Origin: Emydura subglobosa
Taxonomy: Eukaryota; Chordata; Testudines; Chelidae
Assembly: GCA_007922225.1 (NCBI GenBank)
Contig: ML679956.1
Coordinates: forward strand, 70,362,111 to 70,426,110
Direction of reading: 5' to 3'
DNA: 64,000 nucleotides
Shown: positions 1-11,641 of the stretch, piece after piece
Position numbering within the stretch: position 1 is the stretch's first letter
Layout: each line of letters opens with the position of its first letter
The notes under the pieces: model-generated
Seen by the model: only the letters and a program-made list of their open reading frames with translations
Told to the model about the DNA's origin: nothing
Database searches by the model: none
Translations under genes and position numbers: made by a program

Positions 1-434
1 TTTGATACATTGATGAACATATGAGCTTTGTAAAATGGCAATTCCTATGGTTGCATCTGGACTACGGGTGTTGACTGGTGTCATACCAGTGCATAATCCC
101 AAGGGTGGCTGGCTAGAAGCACTCACTCACTTAGTTGGGATCACCTTGCTTGCAGTAGGCTGTGCATAGGCTGACCCAGGAGTGAGGGTTCACACAGCAG
201 AGCAGAGTAAGACGTACTCCAAGAGTGAGGGATTGGGGTGACACAGCAATACACCAGTCCAGGTTGCAGAGGGGAACATCACAGGGGCATTAACTAATTA
301 GTAATGAGTGAGGAGAGAAGACCTCAATCATTACTAATTACTGATGCAAACTGCTTAGCTGGTCTGCACAAGTATTCAGAAGGCCTGGTAAATGAACTGC
401 TTTCTGGGACACCTGATGTATACACCATTTCCAA
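1..434. other. Intronic sequence, no gene seen
   Basis: AT-balanced sequence with no coding potential that I recognise. An imperfect inverted motif (ttactaattactgatg against cattaactaattagtaatg) lies near 285-350. It may be another decayed repeat. Confidence 0.4.
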
Positions 435-745
435 AGAAGAAAAGTTATTCACCTAGTGCAGTAATTGATGTTCTTCAAGATGTGTGTCCCTGTTGGTGCT
501 ACACTTTAGGTGTTATTGCGTCCTGAATTCTTGATCAGAGATTTTCTCAGCAGTATTCACCAGTGTTGCGCGTGTACAGCTCCCATCTTGCAGTGCTGTT
601 GGTGCGTCTTCTAGCGCACACACAACCTGACCCCCTCAGTTCCTTCTCTACCATAGAGTCCACAGATAGAACTCTGAAGTAGAGGGGAGGAGGGTGGGTA
701 GTGGAGCACCCACAGGGGGACACATCTCGAAGAATGTCAGTTACT
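435..745 (-). repeat. DIRS-1 3' terminal repeat and internal complementary region
   Basis: The outer edge (gttattcacctagtgcagta, then gttcttcaagatgtgtgtcc) recurs inverted at about 690-745 (acacatctcgaagaatgtca, then gttactgcactag). This arrangement matches the DIRS internal complementary region, which in known elements templates joining of the ends into a circle. A (TTC)n run lies at about 751-768. Confidence 0.7.
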
Positions 746-799
746 GCACTAGTTCTTCTTCTTCTTCGAGTGATGTCCCCATGGGTGCTCAGTTTTAGG

Positions 800-1860
800 T
801 GACTATAGAGAAGTGCCCTGTATTGGAGGAGGGACTTCAGTGTTAATGTTTTGTATGGATGACAGTACAGTTAGGCCTAGTGAATAGTCAATAGCATAAT
901 GTTTTACAAAAATATGTGCTGATGCCCATGTTGTGGCTTTGCATATGTCCATTACAGGAACATTGTTCAGGAACACTATGGAAGTGGATATTTCTCTTAG
1001 AATGAGCTCTGGTTCCTGAGGGAGCTTGTAAACCTTTCTGTTCATAACATATGTGAATACATGTTGATATCCATTTGGATAGTCTTTGCCTGGAGATGGC
1101 TTTGCCTCTCGTGCATTCTATTACTGATATGAAAAGTTTTATCTGATTTTCTAAATGTTTTTGTTCTTTTATATAAAAGGCTATGGCCTGTCTGACGTCC
1201 AGAGCGTGGAGTGCTGCTTTCTGTGGATTTGTATGTAATTTTGGGTAAAAGGTAGGTAAATGGATAGGTTGATTAATATGGAAGTCCGACACTACCTTTG
1301 GTAAGAACTTAGGGTGTGGCCTAAGGGTTATTTTATCTTTGTGAAAAATCATGTAAGGAGGATAGGCCATGAATGCACAAATCTCTCCTATCCTCCAGGC
1401 TGATGTAATGGCAACCAAAATGATACTTTCATAAACATGTGGAGGAGTGAACATGTTCCTAAAGGCTCGAATGGTGCTTTAGTAATGGGTCTGAGTACTA
1501 CATTTAGATCCCATGATGGTGTGGGGGCTCGGACAGTTGGAAATACTCTCTGTAAACCCGCTAAGAATCTTCTTACTATCAGGTGAGAGTATATGGTTAT
1601 ATCATTTATTTTGTCATGGAAGACAATGATAGGTGTACTTTTAAGGAACTAATTGATAAACCTGATTTCTTTAATTCCAATATGTACTCAAGGATTATCA
1701 GGATAGAAGAAGATGTTGCCTCAATTTGTCTGTCTTTGCACCAAGATTTGAATCTGTGCCACTTCTGCAGGTAAGTGTTGGTTTTTATTGTTGGTTTTCT
1801 GCTGTTTAGTAATGTTTGTCTAACCTGTTCTGAGCATTCTAACTCATCGGGACAGAAACA
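800..1860 (-). pseudogene. DIRS-1 tyrosine recombinase remnant
   Basis: Reverse-strand frames read, in order, LLNSRKPTIKTNTYLQKWHR (core-binding domain), [57 protein letters not shown] (the HxxR box) and finally ICKATTWASAHIFVKHYAID with the candidate nucleophile Tyr. These blocks are typical of DIRS recombinases, which integrate circular DNA without target duplication. Frameshifts split the protein near 1050 and 1480, so it is inactive. Confidence 0.75.
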
Positions 1861-2264
1861 ATTAATAAACCACGCTGTGAGATGGAGTTTTTGTATTTCT
1901 TGGTGATAAATTTGACCAGCATCCTGGTAAAGAAGATAGTGTCTCAGGGAAAGTGGAATATTATTAATGAATTGTAACAATTTTTTGTAAATGTTATGGT
2001 CATAATTAGACAGTGGTGCTGCATAGTTAGATACCCTCATTAGTAAAGTGGATAATGAGTAGATTTTCCTGCCTAATAAATCAAGTCTTTTCCAATCCTC
2101 ATCGTGTGGTGTAGTTTAATAATTTGTCTGTTTTCCTCTTTGGTTGGCAGCATCCACAACTAGCGAATTTGGAGGTGGATGGGTAAATAAGAATCCCATC
2201 CCTTTGGGATATAATATTTCCTATCATTCCTCTTGTTGGTAGGAGGAATGGTAGCTGGTGTCAG

Positions 2265-3735
2265 TCATATGTTATTGGTGGGTTCCATTACAGCCTTACC
2301 CATCGGGAGTGCGATTTTTGATGATGTTGCTGTATGCAATATTTTCAGCAACTTGTGGTGTGATTCTGTCACTTCCTCTAGAGGGATCTCTAAATCTTGA
2401 GCTACCCTCTTAAAGAGATCATTAAACTGTTTAGGGTCATCTACACAGTAGGTGCAGGGGGGAATCACAGCTTCATCTGGTGAAGAAGTTGATTCATTTG
2501 TGGGAGGAGATGTATCCTGCTCCAGTGTGGAGTCTTCTGTTTTAATTTCCTTCCCCACTTCAACCAATGTATTCAAAGTTGATGGTCTCACCAATTTCAT
2601 CCTACTAATATGGGAACTGATAGGCCTGTCACATGCCCTAGAATGAGAGGACCATGCATCCCAGTTATGCCATTGCATGTGGTATGGCATAAGAGGAGCA
2701 AACTATGGTGGGCCATAATATAGATATGGTTTGTGTCCTCTATGATGGTCATATTCAATCAGTTCTAGTGAAGGTCTGGTGGGTGAGGAGCACTCAGATG
2801 AAAATTGAGCTTCTTCTGCATCATTATCATCAGCACTGAGGAATCATACTGGTGAAAACATCTCATCATGTGCAAAATGTACCGGGGACTCCGCGGTCCC
2901 TTCTGATTGTGGTGATGAAGTCTGGATGGGCTGTGTATGATGTTGTTTGCACCTTCTTTTGCCTGATGGTGCCAAAGTTGGTGCCGTGCTTCCTATTGGA
3001 TCCATAATGGTGGTCGGTGCCGAGTATAGGAAGTTGGTGCCGCAGGTGGTGTGTCACTAGCAATCGGTGCCGCTGTCGGCACCTTATCAGTCATTGGTGC
3101 CATGATCGACCTTTTTTCAATTGTCAGTGCTGCAATAGGTTTCGGTCTCAGCGTCGGTGCCCTGGTTTCTCTTGGCACTGTACTTTTCTTCGGTGCTTCT
3201 GAGTCTAGCAATGCCGTAGTTGCCGTTGACCATTGGTCAGGTGGTTTCTGCACTGTATTTTTATGCTGTGCCATGCTGGAAGAGAACGGTTTTTGTAAGT
3301 CACTCGACTCCTCACCTGGACGTTTCAGGTCTTTTGGTGGCACTGACCGTGTTGTACCTGAGGATCCTTTTGCCTCTTAGGTGAACACTTTCTCTTTGTC
3401 GCAGTACTAGGAGTAGGAGATAAGGCTCTTTTATTTGGTGTGTGTTCTGAGTCAGGCTTGTCCGGTCCCAGGTCAGATGAAGGTCTGAGGGATCTTTCCA
3501 TTAAAATTAGCTTCAACCTCACATCTCTGTCCTTCCTAGCCCTTGCCTTGAAATTTTTACAGTGTTCACTTTTGTGGTACATAAGTTTCAACCAAGCACC
3601 GTACACAGAGGGAGTGTCTGTCCGACACTGGCATAGCCTCTCTACAAGAGGTACATGTCTTAAAATCAGGAGAGCCTGGCATGTCTTATGCCTATGAACT
3701 CTACTATTTGGAGAAAATAATTTTTTTTTGAACAC
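2265..3735 (-). pseudogene. DIRS-1 gag remnant
   Basis: Reverse-strand frames include RRVPLVERLCQCRT-like and MYHKSEHCKNFKARARKDRD near the N-terminal half (3,325-3,735), a low-complexity Pro/Thr/Ala stretch (2,990-3,345), and [20 protein letters not shown] then [20 protein letters not shown] (2,265-2,690). The last two blocks recur in the gag of the 17.5-27.4 kb copy. Frame breaks separate the parts. The function would be a structural capsid-like protein. Confidence 0.65.
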
Positions 3736-3824
3736 GTAAGTATCTAACTGACTAAAAGAGACTTAACTATGACTAAACTAAACTAATAACTAACTCAAAA
3801 ACTCCTAAATACGAGTGAAGTTTA

Positions 3825-4055
3825 ACTGCTGGTAATACTCCGTCTTAGACCATGGATGGTTAAGAAGGAACTGAGGGGGTTGGGTCGCATGTGCACTAGA
3901 AGATGTGCCAATGGTGCCGCGAGACAGGAGCTGCGCATGCATGACCTGAGTGAATATTGCTGAGAAGATCTCTGATCACGAATGCAGTACACAACAACAC
4001 CTAAAGTGGAGCCCACAGGGACATCACTCAAAGAAGTTGTACTTTTTGACATAAG
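3825..4055 (-). repeat. DIRS-1 5' inverted terminal repeat
   Basis: Reads ctaaagtggagcccacaggg at its outer end and shares the block ctgagaagatctctgatc with the terminal repeats of the other DIRS copies, inverted relative to the repeat at 435-745. Confidence 0.65.
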
Positions 4056-4405
4056 GGTTTTGATCTTGTTCCCCTGATTTGTTTATGTAAAACATGGTGA
4101 AGATATCATCCACCATAACTTGAACAACCTTGCCCTGGATCAGATCAAGGCAGGATATACAGGCCAGATGAATTGCTAAAAATTCCAACATTTATATGTA
4201 GAAGAGACACCTACTGAGACCATAATGCATGAATCTGTTGATTTTGGAGGTACACATCTCAACCCAGTTTGGAGGCATTAGAGTTGGTTGAAGAGACACA
4301 AATGGAAGGCCCTTGCAAACTTCAGAAGGGTTTAACCACCAATGAAGGGGCATTAGAACTCATTGGGGAACTCCGACAGTCATATATATGCCTTGAATAA
4401 AGATC
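4056..4405 (-). other. Possible retroelement RNase H fragment
   Basis: Reverse-strand translation contains VQVMVDDIFTMFYINKSGEQ, reminiscent of retroelement RNase H segments of the form DN....YINKQGG. It is too short to classify. It might be a piece of yet another DIRS-like copy lying between copies 1 and 2. Confidence 0.3.
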
Positions 4406-4849
4406 CATGAGTCTAGAAGAAAAGGTTATTCACACTGTGCAATAACTGTAGTTCTTCAAGATGTGTTTCCCTAGAGGTGCTCCACTTCAGGTTCACAAGT
4501 GCCCCAGGCACCTTCAAGTAGAGATTTTCATTAGCAGTCTCCATTTAACCTGCTCCTATGCCCAACACATCCTTGTGGCCCATGCTGAGGCTATATAGAG
4601 CTGTGCATGTGAACGCCCTTCCTTCTCTACCACAAAGTCCCACCAAGAAAACTCCAAAGCAGAGGGCAAGGAGGGTGGATAGTGGAGCACCCAATATGGA
4701 TACATATCTTGAAGAACTACAGCTACTGCACAGGGAGGGTTCCTTCTTCTTTGAGTAGTGTCCCTATGTTCGTGCCACTTCAGGTGACTTCTGAGCAGTC
4801 TGCCCAGGAAAAGGCAGGTTTGGAACAGAATCTAGTACAGAAGAAAGCA

Positions 4850-5650
4850 CTATACTGCCCACTTCCACATCAGATTTAGAGGCATGACATAGTGTTTGGA
4901 AAACGTATGCATTGAAGACCATGTAGCGGCCCTGCACATTTCAAGTACTGGAACATCCTTAAGAAAGGCCATAGATGTTGATTGTGACCCAGTACAGTGG
5001 GCTAGAACCCAAGCAGGAAGCTGGGCATTGGCAACTTCATAGCAAGCAATAATACATCCCAAAAATCTACCTTTATAGTATCTGTGTAAAAATAGTGGAA
5101 CCATTAGATGTGTCTGCAATGGAGAAAAATAGTCTAGGAGACTTCTTAAATGGCTTGATCCCATCAAGATAGAAAGCCAGTACTCTTTTGATATCTGAGG
5201 TATGAAAAGAAGCTTCCTAACCCGAGTTATGTGGTTTTAGGGAAAAAATGGTAAATGCATGGTCTGATACAGATGAAACTCAGATGACACTTCCGGAAGG
5301 AATTTGGGATGTGGACATAAGGAAACTATCCTTGAAGAATACTGTAAAGGGAGTATCTGCCATTAAGGCCATGATTTCCCCGACTCTTTGAGCCAATGCA
5401 ATGGCTGTCAAAAAGGCCATCTTCATGGAAGGTATAGTAATGAGCAGGTCACCATAGATTCAAAAGGAGGCCCTATGAGACCTCTGAGAACTAGATTAAG
5501 ATCCCAGACTGGAGCAGGGAGTTTAACTTGAGGGAAGAGGTTCTCCAGTCTTTAATGAACCTTACAGCTGTGGAGTGAGAGAATACCGAGAACCATTCCA
5601 TTAGTGAATAGAAGACTGATAGTGCATCTAGAATACAGGCATAGACTGGA
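4850..5650 (-). pseudogene. DIRS-2 tyrosine recombinase remnant
   Basis: The reverse strand reads FLKDVPVLEMCRAATWSSMH then TFSKHYVMPLNL at 4,850-5,000, the C-terminal recombinase block with the candidate nucleophile Tyr. Upstream, decayed counterparts of the PHPKFLP..FHLN block (about 5,280-5,330) and the AIALAQRVGEIMAL-like block (about 5,370-5,410) can be traced. It contains many stops and frameshifts. Confidence 0.6.
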
Positions 5651-5729
5651 ACTTGCTAAAAGGTCCAAAAGGAGTGGACTAGGCCTCAAGATTACTACAA
5701 GAATTAGCCATGGAACTGAGAAGCTCCTG

Positions 5730-6830
5730 AAGTGGGTGTTGGAAAGCCAGTACCAACAGGCGGCACAACTGCAGCAACAGCGAGCCCAGCTAGTGTAGCA
5801 GATTACCAGACAACACCAGCTCCAAATGATGCAGCAGCAGGAGTGGCAGCAGCAGCTGATGTAGGAATGGGCCGCCCAGCACCACACCAAATAAGAACGC
5901 CTGATCAAACAGATAGCGACGGTCTTACAGCCAGCAGGGCCACCCAGACTAGCCCTCAAAGAGGGCAGGCCGGGGGATATCCTGGGTGGACTACCAGTGA
6001 CACTTACCAAGATGGGGCTCATAGATGAACCCGAGGCATTCCTTGCCACCTTTGAACAGGTCACCATGGGGGCCCGCTGGCCCCCAGAACGTTGGGCCAC
6101 CTTACTAGCACCCTATTTGACTGGCCTCGCTCAGACTGCCTACCATAACCTGGACCTTTGTGAAGCACTGGACTACGCCCGAGTGAAAGTCAATATATTA
6201 GACTAGACAGGCATCATCCTGGAGACCTATCAACAGCAGTTCCAGAAAGAATGGCACCCACCAGAGCCTGGCAAATGGGCCATGGCCCAATGCTTGTGGG
6301 ACTACTGTTGGAGATGGTTAGCCCTACCAGGACTTAACAGGCCCCCAGATGGCAGAGGCCGTGGTCCTTGAACAATTCACACAGATACTTTCCGCTGGGG
6401 GGAAAGAATGTGTGCAGCGCCACCGCCCCTCAACCTTGTCTGAGGTGGTCTCACTGATGGAAGACTACAAGGCTGTGGTGGACCCAGAGCAGCCCAATCC
6501 CAGACTTGGGAGTACAGCAGGGCGGAGCCAGAATCCAAATCGCAGGATTTTGAAGCTGAAGTAGAGAGATTCCGGAACCCCCCCAACACCAATGGGTTCC
6601 CACCAGCCTCACGGGAGCAGAACGACACAGCCAACCCTCCAAGCGGGAGGGGTTCTACTGCCCACAACTGGTACCCCCATATCCAGCCGATGGATGAGAG
6701 CACCAAAGGGCTGCTGCTGTGACTGTGGGAAAGAGGGGCACTTTTGGACAGACTGCCCCTTAATGGATTGCGCCTATGGGCAAGTGTGGATGGCAGACCA
6801 TCAAGCACAAAGAGAGGATCCAGCTAAGCT
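5730..6830 (+). pseudogene. Gypsy gag remnant
   Basis: It opens with a Gln-rich coiled stretch (KLLKWVLESQYQQAAQLQQQ), then the capsid-like block LTKMGLIDEPEAFLATFEQV, RWPPERWATLLAPYLTGLAQ and TAYHNLDLCEALDYARVKV, then AEAVVLEQFTQILSAGGKE, and a CCHC zinc knuckle CCCDCGKEGHFWTDCP at about 6,709-6,756. The blocks lie in at least three frames with in-frame stops (for example near 6,205). Structural protein of virus-like particles in the family. Confidence 0.8.
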
Positions 6831-7499
6831 ACTAGTATCGGTACAGGTAGATGGTGCCTCACAGACCATCCTCTTCGACTCCAGGTACAGCCAGATGTTG
6901 GTCCAGGCCAACCTGGTAGGCTCACCAGATCCTGCAGGGAAACCCATCTATTTGCAATGCATCCACGAGGAGGTACACCCGTATCCCACAGCTAGAGTCC
7001 GGTCAGGAGCCATGAGGAGGAGTGTCGGATGCGTCTAGCTCTGGCCTTAGCATACCCTGTGATATCAGGATGGGACTGGTCCTGGTTCCAGGAAATTTTG
7101 CAGGACTGGAGCCATCCACATAGAGAAGGGGAGACCCCAGGACCGGTACAGAGGGAACTCCTGGGCTATGAGCAACTAGACGACCCAGGTGAGGCTCTCT
7201 CCAGGCAAGCCAACAGCCCTTCAAAACCTTGGGCGGGGGTTGGCCCCAAGGAAAATGATGACCAAGAAGGGATGTCAGTAGATGGGGACATCCTCTGAGA
7301 GCAGAGAGAAGACCTGTCCTTTAGCAGAGCACAGGATCAGATTCAGAGAGAGGAACCACCAGGCAACCCCGGAACAAGATGCTTCCAGGGGCCTTATTTC
7401 GAGGTCCACCATGACTGCCTTTACCGGATGACCCAGCTTCCCCAGACAAGAGAGGAGATCTACCTGCTTTTGGTTCCCCGCCACTTCCGATGGGATCTG

Positions 7500-8560
7500 T
7501 TGTGACTAGCCCAGTCCATACCTTGGGCATATGGGACATGAGAAGACAATGCAACGAGTGGCATTGAGGTTCTTCTGGCTGGGCATACACCAAGAAGTGC
7601 GAGACTTTTGCTCCGCTTGCTCCAAATGGGTCAGCTCGAAGACGATACAGAAGGCACCTCTCATCCCACTCCCAGTAGTCAGGGGTCCATTTGAAAGGAT
7701 TAGCCTAGACCTGATAGGACCCTTGAAGAAGAGTGAGACAGGGTTCCAGTACATCCTGGTGGTTGTCAACTATGTGACTCACTACCCAGAAGCAGTTCTG
7801 CTACGAAACACCATGGCAGCCACCATAGCTGTAGAGCTTCTCAAGATTTTCACCAGGGTAGGCATACCCAGAGAAATCTTGACTGACCAAGGGACATCTC
7901 ATCCAAAATGATGGACAAATTATGCCGGCTATTAGACAGCTGGGCCCTCAGGGACTCGGTTTATCACCCACAGACCAATGGGCTAATTGAAAGGTTCAAC
8001 AGCACCCTGAAGACCATGCTCCGGAAGTTCGTGGAGGACGGCCCCGCCATTGGCACAAGCTATTACCAGCACTACTGCTTATAATATGTGAAGTGCCCCA
8101 AGCCTCCATGGGGTTCTTCCCTTTTGAGATCTTTTATGGGAGACAACCTAGAGGACTCCTGGACCTGCTCCTCAAAATCTGGGAGGAACAGGAGTCCAGG
8201 GTCATGGGATCTGTCCCCTACATTCTACAACTGTGGGAACGTCTCCAGAAACTGGGGGAGTTCACACAAGAAAATCAGAGGCACATACAATGCAAGAAAG
8301 CTGTGGACATTTGAACCCGGTGATCACGTCTCACTCTTATTACCATCTTCGGAGTCAAAGCTGCTTGCTTAGTGGCAGGGGCAGTTTGAAATTGTGCAAC
8401 ATGTGGGGCCCATGGACTACAAAATACATCTCCCTGGCCAGCGAAAAGACCTCCGGCTCCACCATGTAAACCTCTTAAAAGTGTGGAAGGCACGGGAGAG
8501 TCTGCTGATCGCCCCCTACCCTCCAGAACCCAAATTGGGACCCATTGGCCAGGGACCCCC
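7500..8560 (+). pseudogene. Gypsy integrase remnant (upstream of RT)
   Basis: The zinc-binding N-terminal region GHEKTMQRVALRFFWLGIHQ then EVRDFCSACSKW retains the CxxC part, and the His part needs a frame change. The catalytic core shows ISLDLIGPLKK (first Asp), then REILTDQGTSH (second Asp), then, after a frame break, HPQTNGLIERFNSTLKTML with the Glu. A GPY-type C-terminal module follows (HVGPMDYKIHLPGQRKDLRL). Position before the RT sets the unusual pol order. Confidence 0.82.
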
Positions 8561-8639
8561 GACTGGACACTGGTTAAGGATGGAGCAGGACTTGGGCTCC
8601 TAACAGCAAGCCAGGTTGCAGCAGTTGGTCCAAGACTTC

Positions 8640-9200
8640 CCCTCTTTTTTTCAGCCCACCCTGGAAGGATGAATGTTACGAGTCATCATATAGAAACTAT
8701 TCCCGGGCAAAGGGTCCACAACCAACACTGTCCCCCTTCCTGGAAGATGTGGGACATGGTGCAGAAACAACTTGAGGTGATGTGGGTCCTGGGGTGGTGG
8801 AAGAATCCAAGAGTGACTGGCAAAGTCCCATCATCCTGGTCCCAAAGCTTGATGAATCATGAGGTTCTGTATAGACTTTAGGGGCATCAATGCCATCTCC
8901 TGCTTTGATGCTTACACAAGCCCATGCATCAACAAACTGCTGGAACAGCTGGGGAGTATCAAATTCCTGTCAGCCCTCGACCTGACAAAGGGATATTGGC
9001 AAATACCTCTTACCCTGTCATCCAGGGAGGAGACAGCCTTTCCTATGCCGTTCAGCCTATATCAGTTCATCACTATGCCCTTCGGGCTACATGGGGCCAT
9101 GGCTACGTTTCAGTGGTTGATGGATCAACTACTGCAACCGCACTGACAATATGTGGCCACATATATTGACAATATATTGGTCTATAGTGTAACTTGGGAG
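8640..9200 (+). pseudogene. Gypsy reverse transcriptase remnant
   Basis: Begins around NVTSHHIETIPGQRVHNQHC. It continues MRFCIDFRGINAISCFDAYT, KFLSALDLTKGYWQIPLTLS (first catalytic Asp), QFITMPFGLHGAMATFQWLM and YIDNILVYS at about 9,160-9,185. The catalytic YxDD box reads YIDN, a loss of the second Asp. The fingers-palm order is normal. Frameshifts lie near 8,860 and 9,145. Confidence 0.82.
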
Positions 9201-9579
9201 GGATACCTACACACCTCACTGAAATACTGCGAGCCCTGAAGGAAGCGGGACTTACCGCCAACCCTACCAAATGCCACCTCAGGCATCAGGAGGTGACTTA
9301 TTTGGAGTACACTGTGGGGACAGAATGACTCCGCCCCCTGGTAGATAAGGTACAGGCCCTGAGAGACTACCTTGCTCCAACGACAAAAAGGAAGGTGAGG
9401 CAGTTCCTTGACTTAGCTGGATACTATTGGCGATTCATGCCAAACTTCGCCAAGATCGCTGCCCCTTAACCAACTTCATGAAGAACTTGCAACCATTGAA
9501 AGTTTAGTGGTTGGCAGAGTGTGAACAGGCCTTCCAGACTCTGAAAGAACGACTGTCCCAGGAACCATCCTAATTCAAC

Positions 9580-9960
9580 CTGACTTCTTAAAGGAATTTA
9601 TTTTACAGACAGATGCCTCAGAAATGGGGCTGGAGACTGTGCTGTTGCAAGAATGGGAAAGGGAGGCGCACCCAGTGCTTTATCTCAGTCAGAAGTTATT
9701 TCCCATGAAGTCAAGTACTCCATGATCAAGAAGAGAAACTTGCCAGTTAAATGGGCAATAGAGGCCCTCAGATACTACCTATTAGGGAGCCCTTTTGAGC
9801 TCATTACAGACTATGCACCCCTACGATAGATCCACACAATGAAGGAGTCCATTGCCCGGATCATGCGATGGTACCTTTCACTCAAACCATACGAGTTTAG
9901 CATGTTGCATCGTCCTGGGACAGTTCATGCTAGCGCAGACTTCTTCTAGAAATCATGGGA
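9580..9960 (+). pseudogene. Gypsy RNase H remnant
   Basis: FILQTDASEMGLETVLLQEW carries the first catalytic Asp. HPVLYLSQKLFP, WAIEALRYYLLGSPFELITD and SLKPYEFSMLHRPGTVHAS follow with small frame breaks. It is the last coding block before the purine tract and LTR, confirming that no integrase follows RNase H. Confidence 0.8.
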
Positions 9961-10010
9961 GGAGGAAGGTAAGGAAGAACCCATGCGAGGTCCTATCTTG
10001 AGGGGTAGGG

Positions 10011-10768
10011 TGTGTGACGTGGTGTACCAGTCCCACTCTGGCCTACAGAGGGTTAAGGACACATTGTGGGCAGAAGAGGACATGCCCCCTCATCTCTGCT
10101 GGGCATGCTCAGCCTGGAAGGCAGATATAAAAGGGACATAGCTCAGTCAGAGTGGGCTGCTGAAGGGGAAGGTTGTAGACATCGTCTCTCTCCAGGGAGT
10201 TGCTTCAGACTCCGATTCTAGAGCCAAGCCACATTGAGCTCCGAGCGGATTCTAGGCCGCCAGACAAACCCCGAGAAGGGACTGAGCTGCCAGAGGCCAT
10301 GCTGGCTGGGGACCCCAGAAGCCCTAGGAAATCGTGGAATATTGCCACCCAAGACAGAGTAGGAAGTAGCCCAGGGGACTTGAAGGGTGATACGGTGGGT
10401 GAATCGGGGTACCATTCAGCATATTTCGGGAGGACCCCCATTGATTTGTGAAATGTACCCTCCTCCACCAACAGGGCCCTGGGCTACGGCTTGGAGGAAC
10501 AGGAAGGGCCTGAGCCCCCGACCCTGGGTGCTGCACCCCCCTAGACAGTGTCCCACTGCCCCAAAGTGCAATTAGGCCATGCTGTGCTAACTGGAGGGCT
10601 ACTTTACTAACTCTGGCTATTAGGCCACACTGCCCCAACTAATGGACTGCTTTACTGACTCTGGCTACTAGGCCACGCTGCCCAGATGGGAGTGCCGCTC
10701 TGTTGACCCTGACTCGATGGCCTTCCCCGCCTTCCCAGCCCAAGTGACCCAACGCATGTCATGTGACA
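10011..10768 (+). repeat. 3' LTR of the gypsy element
   Basis: Starts TGTGTGACGTGGTGTACC directly after the purine tract aggggtaggg and probably ends CATGTCATGTGACA, giving TG...CA ends and about 758 bp. A TATA-like box (atataaaag) lies at about 10,124-10,132. The end is inferred from where DIRS-like sequence resumes. No matching 5' LTR was found. Confidence 0.65.
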
Positions 10769-11050
10769 TACCAGCCCATGAGAATGCCACTTATCTAAAC
10801 AGTAAAGACACTTTTCATGTGTGTATTGCTGGTATAGCAACATTACATGAGAGGCATGTTTTGAAACTGGGAGATCTAGGTGCCAGCATAGCTGCTTATC
10901 ACCCAGTACCAATACCTAACTAAATGTTAAAACTAACACTAAACTATTAACAAAATAATGACTCTAAAGCTAACTGACAAAAAAACTATTTACAAAAGAC
11001 TAAAACTACCCAAGTTTAAAACAGAGATAAGTGTGCTTAAATTTGCCAGT

Positions 11051-11518
11051 GTGGCTAAAAAGTTATTAAATACTCCATTAACAAACACTCCTGATGTATT
11101 TTAATGGTCAGCACATGAGGAGCAACAATGTGGACAAAGGAAAGATCCCAGAGTGTTGTAGATTTCTTGCTAAAAGGAGTTCAAAGAAAAGTGAGAGAAT
11201 CTGGTGAAAAATTGCCAAAAGGGATGTTTTAAAAACTCTTATTATTCTCTGTGTATCAATTCATTTTTCATCAATCCACCACAAAAAATTCAAATTCTGC
11301 TCATAGTTTATATTCTATGTTTCATTGTTCCATTTCAATGAGACTTTTACAAAATAGGTATTTAAAGCTCCTGTTAAAACTGAACTCTTAAATGTAACCT
11401 TAACTATGGTGCTGCTACTTGTGCAACATAATGAAAACAAAACCATATAAAATATTGTCACTTTATATGCTTGATGTTCACAGTAATGGGCTTCAGTGGT
11501 TGCTTTATTTACTCTTAC
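11051..11518. other. Intron sequence, no feature recognised
   Basis: AT-rich intronic sequence between DIRS copy 2 and the DIII S4 exon donor. I see no coding or repeat signature. Confidence 0.5.
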
Positions 11519-11641
11519 CCTCATCCCTTCAAACCGTGCCAATGCTCTTAATGGTCTCAAAGCTCGGAGAGTCCTAAGGGATTTCATGGGTCCCATTTCG
11601 GAGCATTCAAGTGAGTTAGCTATGAGGCTTACTACAGAGAC
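11519..11641 (-). CDS. SCN10A: SCN exon 22: domain III S3 end and S4 voltage sensor
   Basis: A 41-codon exon, phase 0, with acceptor cttcattcag and donor gtaaga. It encodes [20 protein letters not shown] then [20 protein letters not shown] after one Ser. All S4 arginines are in register. The conserved ALSRFEG carries Ala in place of Ser. This is the most 3' exon in the window. No DIII S5 or pore exon appears in the remaining 11.5 kb, so the next intron is at least that long. Confidence 0.97.

Larger units (their letters stand above)
435..4055 (-). mobile_element. DIRS retrotransposon copy 1, internally deleted
   Basis: A tyrosine-recombinase retrotransposon on the minus strand. Its 5' inverted terminal repeat is at about 3825-4055, gag at 2265-3735, a recombinase remnant at 800-1860, and the 3' terminal repeat plus internal complementary region at 435-745. 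The reverse transcriptase and RNase H are missing, so gag C-terminal sequence runs straight into the recombinase N-terminus. Products are mutated. All domains resemble the fuller copy at 17.5-27.4 kb. Confidence 0.8.
5700..10768 (+). mobile_element. Ty3/gypsy LTR retrotransposon with gag-IN-RT-RH order (Gmr1-like), 5' truncated
   Basis: Plus-strand parts in order are gag (5,730-6,830, with CCHC knuckle), a degenerate protease region (6,830-7,300), integrase (7,500-8,560), reverse transcriptase (8,640-9,200), RNase H (9,580-9,960), a purine-rich tract (10,001-10,010) and a 3' LTR (10,011-10,768). Ordinary gypsy elements have integrase last. Integrase before RT is known from Gmr1-like gypsy elements. 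No 5' LTR is present. Stops and frameshifts interrupt every domain, so it is dead. It lies inside DIRS copy 2. Confidence 0.85.
4406..11050 (-). mobile_element. DIRS retrotransposon copy 2, split by a gypsy element
   Basis: The left end (4,420-4,780) has the DIRS terminal repeat plus internal complementary region: aataactgtagttcttcaag recurs inverted at 4,705-4,725. Recombinase remnants follow to about 5,650. The gypsy element at about 5,700-10,768 interrupts it. DIRS gag zinc-finger-like sequence (EKCLYCLDKWHSHGLV on the reverse strand) and an A/T-rich leader-like stretch continue at about 10,770-11,050. RT is not seen. The far end repeat is missing. Confidence 0.65.

Noticed and set aside
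2990..3380. Overlapping plus- and minus-strand frames near 3 kb
   Set aside because: They are low-complexity gag sequence of a DIRS element and its shadow on the other strand.
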